A DNA stretch of 64,000 nt, taken from positions 372,001 through 436,000 of the forward strand of contig NZ_JACIEM010000003.1 in assembly GCF_014196845.1 (NCBI RefSeq), read 5' to 3'. Below the pieces are notes generated by a model, which made no database searches, was not told where the DNA came from, and was given only the letters and a program-made list of their open reading frames with translations. Positions within the stretch are counted from its first letter, which is position 1, and every line of letters begins with the position of its first letter. The translations under genes were made by a program, and so were the position numbers. Shown here one piece after another: positions 18,683 through 26,025 of the stretch. The stretch is from Aurantimonas endophytica (lineage in GTDB: Bacteria > Pseudomonadota > Alphaproteobacteria > Rhizobiales > Rhizobiaceae).

Positions 18683-19165
18683 TCAGGTCGGCTCGCGGTC
18701 GTAATAATCGACATCCGTCTCGTCGCGGAAGATCTTGTGCATGCCGGCCCCGCCGTGGCGTCCGGTTCCGACGCTGACCTTGCCGGAATCCGGATACTCG
18801 CAGACATCGATGTCGGCGCGCGTCGACACCGCGAGATAGCGCATCGTCGTCGTCCCGGTGTTGACGATCTGGTGCGCCACCTCGGCACCGCCGGTCGGAC
18901 AGGCAATCACGTCGTGCCGGCGGATCGGATAGCGGCGGTCGCCGAAGCGGAGCTCGCCCTCCCCTTCGAGGATCAGGAACATCTCCTCCTCCCCGTGATG
19001 CGCATGGAAGGGACACTGCGCCTTGCCGGGCGGGAGAACGGTGAGATTGTAGCCGAGCTGGCGCGCGCCGATCGCGTCGCTGAACAGCGCGCGGCTCGAC
19101 GTGTAGCGGCCGTTCTCCTCGACATCGTCGAAGCCGACCTCATCGAGATTGGCAATGGGCTTCAT
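18683..19165 (-). CDS. Cupin-domain protein
   Basis: A 160-residue single-domain cupin. Motif 1 is PFHAHHGEEEMFLILEGEGELRFG-like (residues 52-75: histidines 54, 56 and 57, Glu 60-61) and motif 2 follows around residues 91-105 (GAEVAHQIVN). The start at 19165 has AGGGAGAG upstream. It is last in the leftward operon after the two hydroxyacid dehydrogenases. It may bind a metal and a small ligand, as an isomerase, dioxygenase or sensor; the function is not identifiable. It converges with tarD across 12 bp. Confidence 0.85.
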   Translation of the reverse strand: MKPIANLDEVGFDDVEENGRYTSSRALFSDAIGARQLGYNLTVLPPGKAQCPFHAHHGEEEMFLILEGEGELRFGDRRYPIRRHDVIACPTGGAEVAHQIVNTGTTTMRYLAVSTRADIDVCEYPDSGKVSVGTGRHGGAGMHKIFRDETDVDYYDREPT

Positions 19166-19215
19166 CGTCCGGCTCTCCCTCGCCCGGCCGGGTGCGCCCG
19201 CTGGCCGCCGGCCCG

Positions 19216-20211
19216 TCAGATCGCCGATATGGTGCGCATCAGCTCGGCGTCGATCTCGATGCCCTGCTCCAGGGCGCGTTTGCGAAGGTCGCGGCCGCGC
19301 CGGCCGGGGATACGGGTGCCGGGCTCGTCGGCGATCGCATCGATCAGAACGCCGAGCCGCGCGACCGCCTGAGGGCCGCCCATGGCGGCGGGATCGAGCA
19401 CCAGCAGGAACTGGCCCAGCCCCGGCGGCGGCCCCTTGTCGTCGAACAGCGACGTCGCCTCCGATGCATAGTTGGCGCCGGTGAGCCCGGCCGACAGCAT
19501 CTCCACCACCAGCGCCAGGGCGGCGCCCTTGGCGTCGCCCATCGGCACCATCGTTCCGGCGAGCGCGGCGTCCGTATCGGTCGTCGGACGGCCTTCGGCA
19601 TCCAGCGCCCAGCCTTCCGGGATCGACGTGCCCTTCTGCTTGGCGGCCATCACCTTGCCGCGCGCGATCTTCGACAGCGACAGGTCGACGACGATCGGCT
19701 CGCCTTCCGGCAGCGGCGCGGCGAAGGCGATCGGGTTGGTGCCGAAGAGCGGGCGCGTGCCGCCCCAGGCCGCCATGGCGCCCGGGGAATTGGCCATCAT
19801 CAGCGCCACGAGACCCGCTTCGGCGAAGCGCTCCACCGTCAGGCCGAGCACGCCGGCATGGTGCGAGCGGCGGATGGCGGCGACCGCGACGCCGGTTTCG
19901 GCGACGATGCCCGGCATCTCGGCGACGACGAGGTCGAGCGCCGGGAAGGCGAAGCCGTCGGCGGCGTCGATGCGCAGCAGCGCCGGGCGCACCCGCTCGG
20001 CGACCGGCACGGCGTGGCCAGCGACCTTGCCGCTGCGCGCCTGCCCGCAATAGGCGGCGAGCCGGCGCAGGCCGTGGCCGCTCTGGCCTGCCGCTTCCGC
20101 AGCGACGAGGCCGCGCGCCACCGACGCCGCCTGCTCGGGCCCGGTGCCGCTGCGCTCCAGCGCGGCGGCGGCCAGCGCCTCGGTTGCCGCGATGGACAGG
20201 ATCTCGCTCAT
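19216..20211 (-). CDS. comC: Ldh2/malate-type dehydrogenase, probable (R)-sulfolactate dehydrogenase
   Basis: A 331-residue NAD(P)-dependent enzyme of the malate/L-lactate/sulfolactate dehydrogenase family, unrelated to classical lactate dehydrogenases. The N-terminal AAEAAGQSGHGLRRL block, the SHHAGVLG active-site histidine region near residue 116 and GTNPIAFAAP near 158 are present. It overlaps the upstream 2-hydroxyacid dehydrogenase by 4 nt (ATGA). Next to SuyAB, a ComC role, interconverting sulfolactate and sulfopyruvate, is the best fit: two dehydrogenases of opposite stereospecificity together racemise sulfolactate in Chromohalobacter. Malate or ureidoglycolate activity remains possible. 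Confidence 0.78.
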   Translation of the reverse strand: MSEILSIAATEALAAAALERSGTGPEQAASVARGLVAAEAAGQSGHGLRRLAAYCGQARSGKVAGHAVPVAERVRPALLRIDAADGFAFPALDLVVAEMPGIVAETGVAVAAIRRSHHAGVLGLTVERFAEAGLVALMMANSPGAMAAWGGTRPLFGTNPIAFAAPLPEGEPIVVDLSLSKIARGKVMAAKQKGTSIPEGWALDAEGRPTTDTDAALAGTMVPMGDAKGAALALVVEMLSAGLTGANYASEATSLFDDKGPPPGLGQFLLVLDPAAMGGPQAVARLGVLIDAIADEPGTRIPGRRGRDLRKRALEQGIEIDAELMRTISAI

Positions 20212-21140
20212 CGAAGGGTCTCCAGATGCTTCAGCACGTTCTCGGCGGTGACGGCACTCACCCGCACGTTGGATTCCGCCGTCACGCCGGCGATGTGCGG
20301 CGTCAGGATCAGGTTGGCGAGTCCTTCAAAGACCATACCGGCCGCCGCGGTGAGGGGTTCGGTCTCGAACACGTCGAGCGCCGCCCCGCCGAGCGTGCCG
20401 TCCCGCAGCGCCGCGGCCAAGGCGGTCTCGTCGACGACGCCGCCGCGGGCGGTGTTGACGAGGACGGCGCCGGGCTTCATCCGCGCGATCGCCGCGGCAT
20501 CGATCATGTGCCGCGTGTCGGCGGTCAGCGGCACGTGCAGGCTGATCACGTCGCAGGAGGCCAGCAGCGCGTCGAGGTCGAGCCGCTCGGCGTCCTGCCA
20601 GGCGGGATCCGACTCCGGCAGGAACGGGTCGAAGGCGGCGATGGAGAAGCCGAAGACCCGGGCGCGGGCCGCCGTCTGTCGCGCGATCGAGCCGTAGCCG
20701 ACGAGGCCGAGGCGCTTGTCCATCGCCTCGCGGCCGATCAGGCGCTGGCGCGGCCAGCGTCCGGCCGCGACGTCGGCCGTCGCCGCATAGGCGCCGCGCA
20801 ACAGCGTCAGGGCCGTCGTGACGACGTATTCGGCCACCGCCACGTCGTTGGCACCGGTCGCGGGATAGACGGTGACGCCACGCGCCTTGCAGGCGGCGAG
20901 GTCGATATTGTCGAGGCCGACGCCGAGGCGGCCGACGCAGGCGAGGTTCGGCGCCTTCCCGATCAGCGCCTCGGTCACCTTCGTACGGTTTCGCACCACG
21001 AGCGCCCTGGCGGTGGCGACCGCCGCCGCCAGGTCTTCCGGCCGGTCAACCAGTTCGGGATCGTAAAGCGTGTCGTGACGGGCGCGGAGCATATCGACCG
21101 CAGCCTCGTCCATGAATTCGGCAATGACGACGTCAGCCAT
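20208..21140 (-). CDS. slcC: D-isomer-specific 2-hydroxyacid dehydrogenase, probable (S)-sulfolactate dehydrogenase
   Basis: A 310-residue enzyme of the phosphoglycerate-dehydrogenase family. The substrate loop RNRTKV, LGRLGVGLDNID-type motif (here VGRLGVGLDNIDL, near 78-90), nucleotide loop LGLVGYGSIAR (143-153), the arginine near 228 (NTARGGVVDE) and the catalytic histidine in TPHIAG near 280 are intact. It is translationally coupled to the Ldh2-type gene and lies in the SuyAB operon, the context of SlcC. Sulfolactate specificity is inferred from context. Confidence 0.8.
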   Translation of the reverse strand: MADVVIAEFMDEAAVDMLRARHDTLYDPELVDRPEDLAAAVATARALVVRNRTKVTEALIGKAPNLACVGRLGVGLDNIDLAACKARGVTVYPATGANDVAVAEYVVTTALTLLRGAYAATADVAAGRWPRQRLIGREAMDKRLGLVGYGSIARQTAARARVFGFSIAAFDPFLPESDPAWQDAERLDLDALLASCDVISLHVPLTADTRHMIDAAAIARMKPGAVLVNTARGGVVDETALAAALRDGTLGGAALDVFETEPLTAAAGMVFEGLANLILTPHIAGVTAESNVRVSAVTAENVLKHLETLR

Positions 21141-21190
21141 GCAGCGCTCCTGTCGGGGTTTCGGGTGGCGTGTTCAGGTGTTTGCAGCGG

Positions 21191-21242
21191 CACATCCCCC
21201 TCTGGGTTGCCGCCCCATCTCCCCCACAAGGGGGGAGATCGA
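21191..21242 (+). repeat. GC-rich palindromic intergenic repeat, copy C
   Basis: A diverged copy of the family at 17.3 kb; the outer part differs (CCCCCTCTGGGTTGCCGCCC) while the inner ATCTCCCCC-AC-AAGGGGGGAGAT hairpin is identical. It lies in the 319-bp gap between slcC and suyB, which otherwise holds no gene. Confidence 0.8.
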
Positions 21243-21319
21243 ACTCGCGCGGACGTTTTGCCGGCTTTGGTCGCAGTGCGGGCAGAAGCGACGGAGAGAA
21301 GGCGACTCACCGAAGCTGC

Positions 21320-21366
21320 CGATCTCCCCCCTTGTGGGGGAGATGCCCGGCAGGGCAGAGGGGGGT
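21320..21366 (-). repeat. GC-rich palindromic intergenic repeat, copy D (inverted to copy C)
   Basis: The inverted partner of copy C and closest to copy A (GATCTCCCCCCTTGTGGGGG, then AGATGCCCGGCAGGGCAGAG). The two arms are separated by 77 bp. The pair interrupts the leftward sulfolactate operon, so it may reduce expression of the distal dehydrogenases relative to suyAB. Confidence 0.8.
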
Positions 21367-21459
21367 ACGCCGGACACCAGCCATGCCCGCGACCCGCACG
21401 GCCGCAAAACGAAACGGCCACCGCCCACGGATGGGCGATGGCTCGGTACGCCGAGACGA

Positions 21460-22638
21460 TCAGGCGCTGCGGTAGAGCTTCGTCATCACGAACTCGCGGT
21501 GGCCGAGCGCCTCCGCGGCGGTGACGCGGCCATTGGCGGTGCGCATGATGTTCTCGATCAGCGCGTCGCCGGCCTGGTCGATGGTCATGTCGCGGCGCAG
21601 GATGCCCGAGACGTCGACGTCGACATGTTCCGACATGGTCCGCACGGTGCGCGGGTTGGCGGTGATCTTGATCACCGGGATGATCGGATTGCCGATGACG
21701 TTGCCCTGGCCGGTCGGGAAGGTGTGGATGACGTAGCCGGCGGCGGCCATCAGCGTCACGCATTCGGCAGCGGCCGAGGACGTGTCCATGAAGTAGAGGC
21801 CGTTGCCCTTCGCCGGTGCCTCGGCCGGCTCGAGAATGTCGATGTAGCGGCACTCGCGGCCGATCTTCTCGAGGTTGCCGAGCGCCTTCTCCTCGATGGT
21901 CGAGAGGCCCCCTTCGATATTGCCCTTGGTCGGCTGGCTCTCGGAAAGGTCGTCGGTGGCATGCGCGAAGATCACGTCGTCCTGGTAGGCCTTCCACATC
22001 TTGTACCAGCGCTCGCCCGTCTCGGCGTCGGCGGCGCGCTCCTTGCAGATGTGCTCGGCCCCGGTGATCTCCGAGGTCTCGCCGAAGACACCGTAGATGC
22101 CTTCCGGGATCAGCTTGTCGTACATGTTGCCGACGGTCGGGCAGGAGCCGAGACCGGTCGTGGTGTCGCTCTCGCCGCATTTGGTCGAGACCCAGAGCTC
22201 CGACACGTCGCACTCGACGCGCGGCACCTCGGTCGCCCACTGCACGAATTCCTTCGCCTTGCGCGAGACGTCCATGATGGTCTTCAGGTCGCCGTTCTGC
22301 TCGATCGAGAAGGCCGCCACCGGCTTGCCGGTCGCGGCGATGCCGTCGGCGATCTTCTGCGTCCAGCCGGGCTCGATGCCGACGACGATGCAGGCGGCGA
22401 CGTTCGGGTTCGAGCCGGTGCCGATCATGGTGCGGAAATGCAGGTCGAGATCCGCCCCGAACTGCAGGCGCCCATAGGCATGCGGCAGGGCCAGCGTGCC
22501 CTTGATGTTGTTGGCGACGGCCTCGCAGCAGGCGTTGGAGATGTCGTCGACCGGCAGGATGACGACGTGGTTGCGGACGCCCACGCGGCCGTTCTCGCGG
22601 CGATAACCCTGGAACTTGCGGTTGGTATTGATCGGCAT
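21460..22638 (-). CDS. suyB: (2R)-sulfolactate sulfo-lyase, large subunit (SuyB; altronate-dehydratase family)
   Basis: A 392-residue member of the UxaA/GarD C-terminal family lacking the SAF domain, which is encoded by the preceding small gene. Family motifs are [13 protein letters not shown] (residues 18-30), [17 protein letters not shown] near 170 and [16 protein letters not shown] near 280, with conserved cysteines for metal or Fe-S binding. SuyAB removes sulfite from 3-sulfolactate to give pyruvate. The split organisation plus two flanking 2-hydroxyacid dehydrogenases point to sulfolactate rather than altronate or galactarate. ATG at 22638 has only a weak AGAG upstream. Confidence 0.82.
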   Translation of the reverse strand: MPINTNRKFQGYRRENGRVGVRNHVVILPVDDISNACCEAVANNIKGTLALPHAYGRLQFGADLDLHFRTMIGTGSNPNVAACIVVGIEPGWTQKIADGIAATGKPVAAFSIEQNGDLKTIMDVSRKAKEFVQWATEVPRVECDVSELWVSTKCGESDTTTGLGSCPTVGNMYDKLIPEGIYGVFGETSEITGAEHICKERAADAETGERWYKMWKAYQDDVIFAHATDDLSESQPTKGNIEGGLSTIEEKALGNLEKIGRECRYIDILEPAEAPAKGNGLYFMDTSSAAAECVTLMAAAGYVIHTFPTGQGNVIGNPIIPVIKITANPRTVRTMSEHVDVDVSGILRRDMTIDQAGDALIENIMRTANGRVTAAEALGHREFVMTKLYRSA

Positions 22639-22713
22639 GGCTTTGGCTTTCTCTTCGAATCGGTCGGACTGGTTCGTCGCGGCGCGACGGCGGCGGGCGC
22701 TAGCGCCGCGCTG

Positions 22714-23001
22714 TCACCAGCGGTTCGTCTTCAGATTGTGGACATGGACGTGGCTGCCCTTCTTCACGTCCGCCTTGAAGCGGCCGATGTCCTCGCCGTA
22801 CTTCACCGCGACGTCGCCGGCCGATACGTCCTTCAGCGCCACCTTGTGACCGATCGGCACGTCGTCGTTGCAGGTCATGGTGAAGGAGGAATTGTCGTGG
22901 GTGACGACACAGAGCATTTCCGTGCCGGCCTTCAGGTTCTCGACGACGACGACGCCAACATTGTCCTTGTGGTCGTGTACCAGCAGTTGCGGGATGCTCA
23001 T
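22714..23001 (-). CDS. suyA: (2R)-sulfolactate sulfo-lyase, small subunit (SuyA; SAF domain)
   Basis: A 95-residue SAF-domain protein: LLVHDHKDNVGVVVVENLKAG at the start and KKGSHVHVHNLKTNRW at the end, both typical of the small subunit of two-subunit UxaA-family lyases. It has GGAGGACC in front of the ATG at 23001 and precedes suyB by 75 bp. It is the first gene of the leftward operon, divergent from a UTRA GntR regulator across a 153-bp promoter region. Confidence 0.83.
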   Translation of the reverse strand: MSIPQLLVHDHKDNVGVVVVENLKAGTEMLCVVTHDNSSFTMTCNDDVPIGHKVALKDVSAGDVAVKYGEDIGRFKADVKKGSHVHVHNLKTNRW

Positions 23002-23080
23002 GTTTGGTCCTCCGGGTATGGAATTGCGGTTTTCGCGGCGGATGCGGCCTTGCAGTCGCCGCTCCCCACTCTTGTATAAG

Positions 23081-23093
23081 ACATAAATTATGT
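23081..23093. promoter_or_regulatory. Palindromic operator candidate between suyA and its GntR regulator
   Basis: ACATAA-A-TTATGT is a perfect 13-bp inverted repeat inside the only AT-rich segment of the divergent intergenic region (TTGTATAAGACATAAATTATGTTTACATC). The overlapping GTATAAGAC and GTTTAC resemble GTnTA-type half sites of HutC-family regulators. It is the most likely binding site for the adjacent GntR protein and probably overlaps one or both promoters. Confidence 0.55.
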
Positions 23094-23154
23094 TTACATC
23101 GACGTGTCAAGCGGGGGCGGCCAGAATTGCCCGGCGCATCCTCAGGAGCCGATC

Positions 23155-23880
23155 ATGAGCGAGGCAGACAGGTCACCCGCCTTCCGGCCGCTTTACCGGC
23201 AGGTTCGCGAGGCGCTGATCCAGCGCCTGATCGACGGGGCCTGGACGCCGGGCATGATGCTGCCCAGCGAGTTCCAGATCGCCGCCGAGCTCGGCGTCAG
23301 CCAGGGAACCGTGCGCAAGGCGCTCGACGCCATGGCGGCGGAGCACCTTCTGGTGCGCCGGCAAGGGCGCGGCACCTTCGTGGCGCTGCCCGAGGAGGGC
23401 CGGATCCTGTTCCAGTTCTTCCGGCTCGCCGCCGATGACGGGACCCGGCTGTTTCCGGAAAGCCAGGTGATCGAGCGGCGCCGGGAAGCCGCCGGGGCCG
23501 CGGCGGAGATGCTGCAGATCGAGGCGTCGGCCGAAGTCTGGCGGATCGGACGCATCCGGCGCCTGGGCGGCCGTCCGGTGATCGCCGAGGAGATCATGCT
23601 GCCGCTCGCGCGCTTTGCCAGCCTCGCCGAATTTCCCGACCTGCCGAACAATGTCTACGCGCTCTATTCCGAACACTTCTCCATCACCATCGGGCGGGCG
23701 GTGGAGCGGCTGAAGGCGACCGCCGCGGACGAGCAGACCGCGGCGCAGCTTGGCTGTCCGGTCGGTCATCCGATCCTGTCGATCGAGCGCGTCGCCTTCG
23801 CGCTCGATGGCACCCCCGTCGAATGGCGCGTGTCCCGCTGCCTCACCGACGGCTTCCACTACCAGGCCGACCTGCGCTGA
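23155..23880 (+). CDS. GntR-family regulator, HutC subfamily (UTRA domain)
   Basis: A 241-residue regulator: winged helix at residues 10-75 (LIQRLIDGAWTPGMMLPSEFQIAAELGVSQGTVRKAL) and a UTRA ligand domain from about 90 to the end, closing with the usual EWRVSRCLTDGFHYQADL-type segment. The start at 23155 has AGGAG upstream. It is divergent from suyAB, so it is the probable local regulator of sulfolactate use. The effector is unknown. Confidence 0.88.
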   Translation: MSEADRSPAFRPLYRQVREALIQRLIDGAWTPGMMLPSEFQIAAELGVSQGTVRKALDAMAAEHLLVRRQGRGTFVALPEEGRILFQFFRLAADDGTRLFPESQVIERRREAAGAAAEMLQIEASAEVWRIGRIRRLGGRPVIAEEIMLPLARFASLAEFPDLPNNVYALYSEHFSITIGRAVERLKATAADEQTAAQLGCPVGHPILSIERVAFALDGTPVEWRVSRCLTDGFHYQADLR

Positions 23881-23883
23881 GCT

Positions 23884-24285
23884 TCAGCCGCGAAGCGCAC
23901 CCGCCGCTCCGCAGGCAAGTGCCGGGCGGAAGAACAGCCCGGCCTTCAGGCTCTCGGCGATCCGGTCGGCCTTGAGCTGGAAGATCGCGGCGATCTCGGC
24001 CGGAAACCGGTCACGGGTCGTCTCCCGCCATATCCCCAGCCAGCGGTCGAAGAGCTCGGGATGAAGCTCCTCGGCGTGACGCTGGTGGGCGGCGAACGGG
24101 TTGCCCTTGTAGCGGCCGGAGCCGAGCATGACCGACGACCAGAATGCCGTCAGCCGGTCGAGATGCAGCGGCCAGTCTCCGATCGCCCCTTCGAAGATCG
24201 GGGCCAACTCGCTGTCACGGCGGACGCGGCCGTAGAAATCCTCCACAAGACCCCGCAGATCGACTTCGCTGACAACCGCTTGCAC
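23884..24285 (-). CDS. Group III truncated haemoglobin
   Basis: A 133-residue 2-on-2 globin. Likely haem-pocket residues are Tyr18 (B10), His67 in NPFAAHQRH (F8 proximal) and Trp86 (G8), the group III pattern. The start is placed at a GTG at 24285 because GAGGAG lies seven bases upstream and the length then matches the family; an in-frame ATG at 24342 has a poorly spaced signal and lies inside the putative NsrR site. It is divergent from an NsrR-like gene, which suggests a role in nitric oxide or nitrosative stress. Confidence 0.85.
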   Translation of the reverse strand: MQAVVSEVDLRGLVEDFYGRVRRDSELAPIFEGAIGDWPLHLDRLTAFWSSVMLGSGRYKGNPFAAHQRHAEELHPELFDRWLGIWRETTRDRFPAEIAAIFQLKADRIAESLKAGLFFRPALACGAAGALRG

Positions 24286-24333
24286 GTTCCGCTCCTCGTC
24301 CTTCCGATCCGACTCTCCTAGCAGCTTGCCAAA

Positions 24334-24356
24334 AACATGCAAACCAAATACCTCTT
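24334..24356. promoter_or_regulatory. NsrR-type operator candidate
   Basis: AACATGCAAAC-C-AAATACCTCTT fits the 11-1-11 NsrR dyad (AANATGCATTT-N-AAATGCATNTT): 8 of 11 in the left half and about 9 of 11 in the right half counting known variants. It lies between the globin and the NsrR-like gene, so it could control both. Confidence 0.5.
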
Positions 24357-24374
24357 TTGCAGAGAGGATCGCGC

Positions 24375-25163
24375 ATGCGACTGACCCGCTATTCCGACTA
24401 CGCCCTTCGCGTCCTGATCTATCTGTCGTCGCGCCCGGAGCGGCTTTGCTCGATCGCCGAGATCTCGCGCGCCTACGACATCTCGAACAACCACCTGATG
24501 AAGGTGGTGCAGGAACTCGGGCGGGCCGGTTACGTGACCACGCTGCGGGGACGCTGCGGCGGGATCCGGCTGGCGCGGCCGGCGAGCGAGATCATCGTCG
24601 GCCATGTCATCCGCACCACCGAGGAGGGCTTCGACCTCGCCGACTGCCGCAACTGCGGCCTTGCGCCGGCCTGCGGCATGACCAGTGTGCTCGGCGAGGC
24701 GGTCGAGGCGTTCCTGGCGGTGCTCGATCGCTACAGCTTCGCCGACCTGCCGAAACGGGAGATCGACGTGCTGGCGCTGTTCCCGCTCGCCTCCCCGACC
24801 AGGGCCACTGCGATCGCCGCGTTGGCGGGCCAGGACCCCGACGAGGTCGAGGCGACGGCGCGATGCGGGAGGCGGGAGGCGGTGACCGTGGCCTGTGAAC
24901 AACCGCCGCTGCAGGAGGATTTCGAGATCGATGCGGAACGAATCGCCGCCGCCCTCGACCTGCCGGCCGCGCATTTCCTCGTCGAGATGCGTCGCGGCAA
25001 CGTCCACGGCACGGTCGAGCGCGGTGTCGGGGCGGATGCCGGCCGCAGCCGGCTGACCATCCGCCACCGCGGGCGACGCCTCGTCATGGTTCTCGACGAG
25101 GACGGCAGGCTACTCGAACAGCAAGTCGAAGCCGCTCCCGCCTACCGCCGCGCCCCGGCCTGA
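24375..25163 (+). CDS. nsrR: NsrR-like Rrf2 regulator fused to a DUF6522-like C-terminal domain
   Basis: A 262-residue protein. Residues 1-130 are an Rrf2 winged helix with the Fe-S cysteines C91, C94 and C100 (DCRNCGLAPAC) followed by LDRYSFADL, close to the NsrR pattern. Normal NsrR ends near residue 145; here a linker (140-180) leads to an extra domain at about 182-250 (DFEIDAERIAAALDLPAAHF ... SRLTIRHRGRRLVMVLDEDG) that resembles stand-alone DUF6522 proteins. The start at 24375 has GAGAGGA upstream. NsrR proteins sense nitric oxide through a 4Fe-4S cluster; the extra domain has no known function. The DUF assignment is from recall of pattern. Confidence 0.82.
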   Translation: MRLTRYSDYALRVLIYLSSRPERLCSIAEISRAYDISNNHLMKVVQELGRAGYVTTLRGRCGGIRLARPASEIIVGHVIRTTEEGFDLADCRNCGLAPACGMTSVLGEAVEAFLAVLDRYSFADLPKREIDVLALFPLASPTRATAIAALAGQDPDEVEATARCGRREAVTVACEQPPLQEDFEIDAERIAAALDLPAAHFLVEMRRGNVHGTVERGVGADAGRSRLTIRHRGRRLVMVLDEDGRLLEQQVEAAPAYRRAPA

Positions 25164-25399
25164 GCGGACCTCGGCCGCAGGCTTTCAGCCGATGATCAGG
25201 TTGGGGACCAGCAGGACGAGGGACGGCTCGACACGGACCGAACCCGCGTCGCCGGCGCTCAGGCACCATCGCGGCGTATCGGTCGCGCGGGCCATCGCCC
25301 GCGTCGACCTGATCAGACGCGAATTCAACGCCGATGACCTGCCCTATCTGGAGCGGCGGGCAGCAGACCGAGTATGAGAATTGCAGGGCGCCGGCGCGA

Positions 25400-25864
25400 T
25401 CAGCTGGCGGCGGCCATCGGCTCGTCGAAATCGGCAAGGCCCAGGCGGCGGCGCATGAAACCGTTGTCGCCGATGAGGTCGCCGATCGTGTACTCGTCGA
25501 GCACCGACAAGAATGCCTCCAGCGCCTTCCGCAGGGCGGAATTGAGCCGGCAATTGTCGATCAGCGGGCAGTCGACCGAGCCGCTTTCGAAGCATTCCGC
25601 CAAGATGAAATTGTCTTCCGTCAGCTCGACCACACGCCGCAGGCTGATCGCCGCGGCCGGCTGGCCGAGGCGGATGCCGCCATTGCGCCCGCGCACGGTC
25701 TCGATCATGCCCGCCTCGACCAGCGGCTGCAGGATCTTGAACATGAACAGTTCCGACGCCTGGTTGGCGGCGGCGATGTCCTTGATCCGGCTGAGGCGAC
25801 CGCGATTGGTGGCGCAGTACATCAAGATCCGGATGGCGTAGTTGGTCTGGCGTGTCAGCCGCAT
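25400..25864 (-). CDS. rirA: Rhizobial iron regulator RirA (Rrf2 family)
   Basis: A 154-residue Rrf2 regulator. The start MRLTRQTNYAIRILMYCA, the HTH (SELFMFKILQPLVEAGMIETVRGRNGGIRL) and cysteines C91, C99 and C105 (ECFESGSVDCPLIDNC) are diagnostic of RirA. It represses iron-uptake genes in iron-replete cells through its Fe-S cluster, binding TGA-N9-TCA boxes; four perfect boxes lie within the next 10 kb. The start at 25864 has GAAGGA upstream. An ICE-like motif 46 bp before the start suggests control by Irr. Confidence 0.93.
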   Translation of the reverse strand: MRLTRQTNYAIRILMYCATNRGRLSRIKDIAAANQASELFMFKILQPLVEAGMIETVRGRNGGIRLGQPAAAISLRRVVELTEDNFILAECFESGSVDCPLIDNCRLNSALRKALEAFLSVLDEYTIGDLIGDNGFMRRRLGLADFDEPMAAAS

Positions 25865-25909
25865 GGTGTCAGGTCCTTCTCCGCGCCAGGAAGCGGAAGA
25901 TGGAACCTT

Positions 25910-25926
25910 TTTAGAAGAATTCCAAG
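25910..25926. promoter_or_regulatory. ICE-box-like Irr site upstream of rirA
   Basis: TTTAGAAGAATTCCAAG agrees with the rhizobial iron control element TTTAGAATNATTCTAAA at 13 of 16 defined positions and keeps the dyad. It lies 46 bp upstream of the rirA start. Irr repression of rirA is known in Agrobacterium; here it is inferred from the motif. Confidence 0.5.
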
Positions 25927-26025
25927 TCTTTTTGAAGGTCACCCGGCGAGCCGGCGTCAAACCCCCCGGAAACGCGCGGCCAGAGCCCGCGGCACAGGGG
26001 CCGTGGGCGTTGGGCAAGGCCCAAA

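Noticed and set aside
17288-21366. Repeats considered as a CRISPR array
   Set aside because: The copies are themselves palindromic, occur as inverted pairs far apart, have no regular spacers and no cas genes nearby.
17288-21366. The repeat pairs as ends of a transposon carrying the tartrate and sulfolactate genes
   Set aside because: No transposase or target duplication is visible, each pair is complete on its own, and the operon genes extend beyond both pairs.
25192-25377. A possible 61-residue gene between nsrR and rirA
   Set aside because: No ribosome-binding site, no recognised domain and ordinary composition; it may be a decayed remnant but there is nothing to support a gene. The 236-bp gap otherwise shows no motif.
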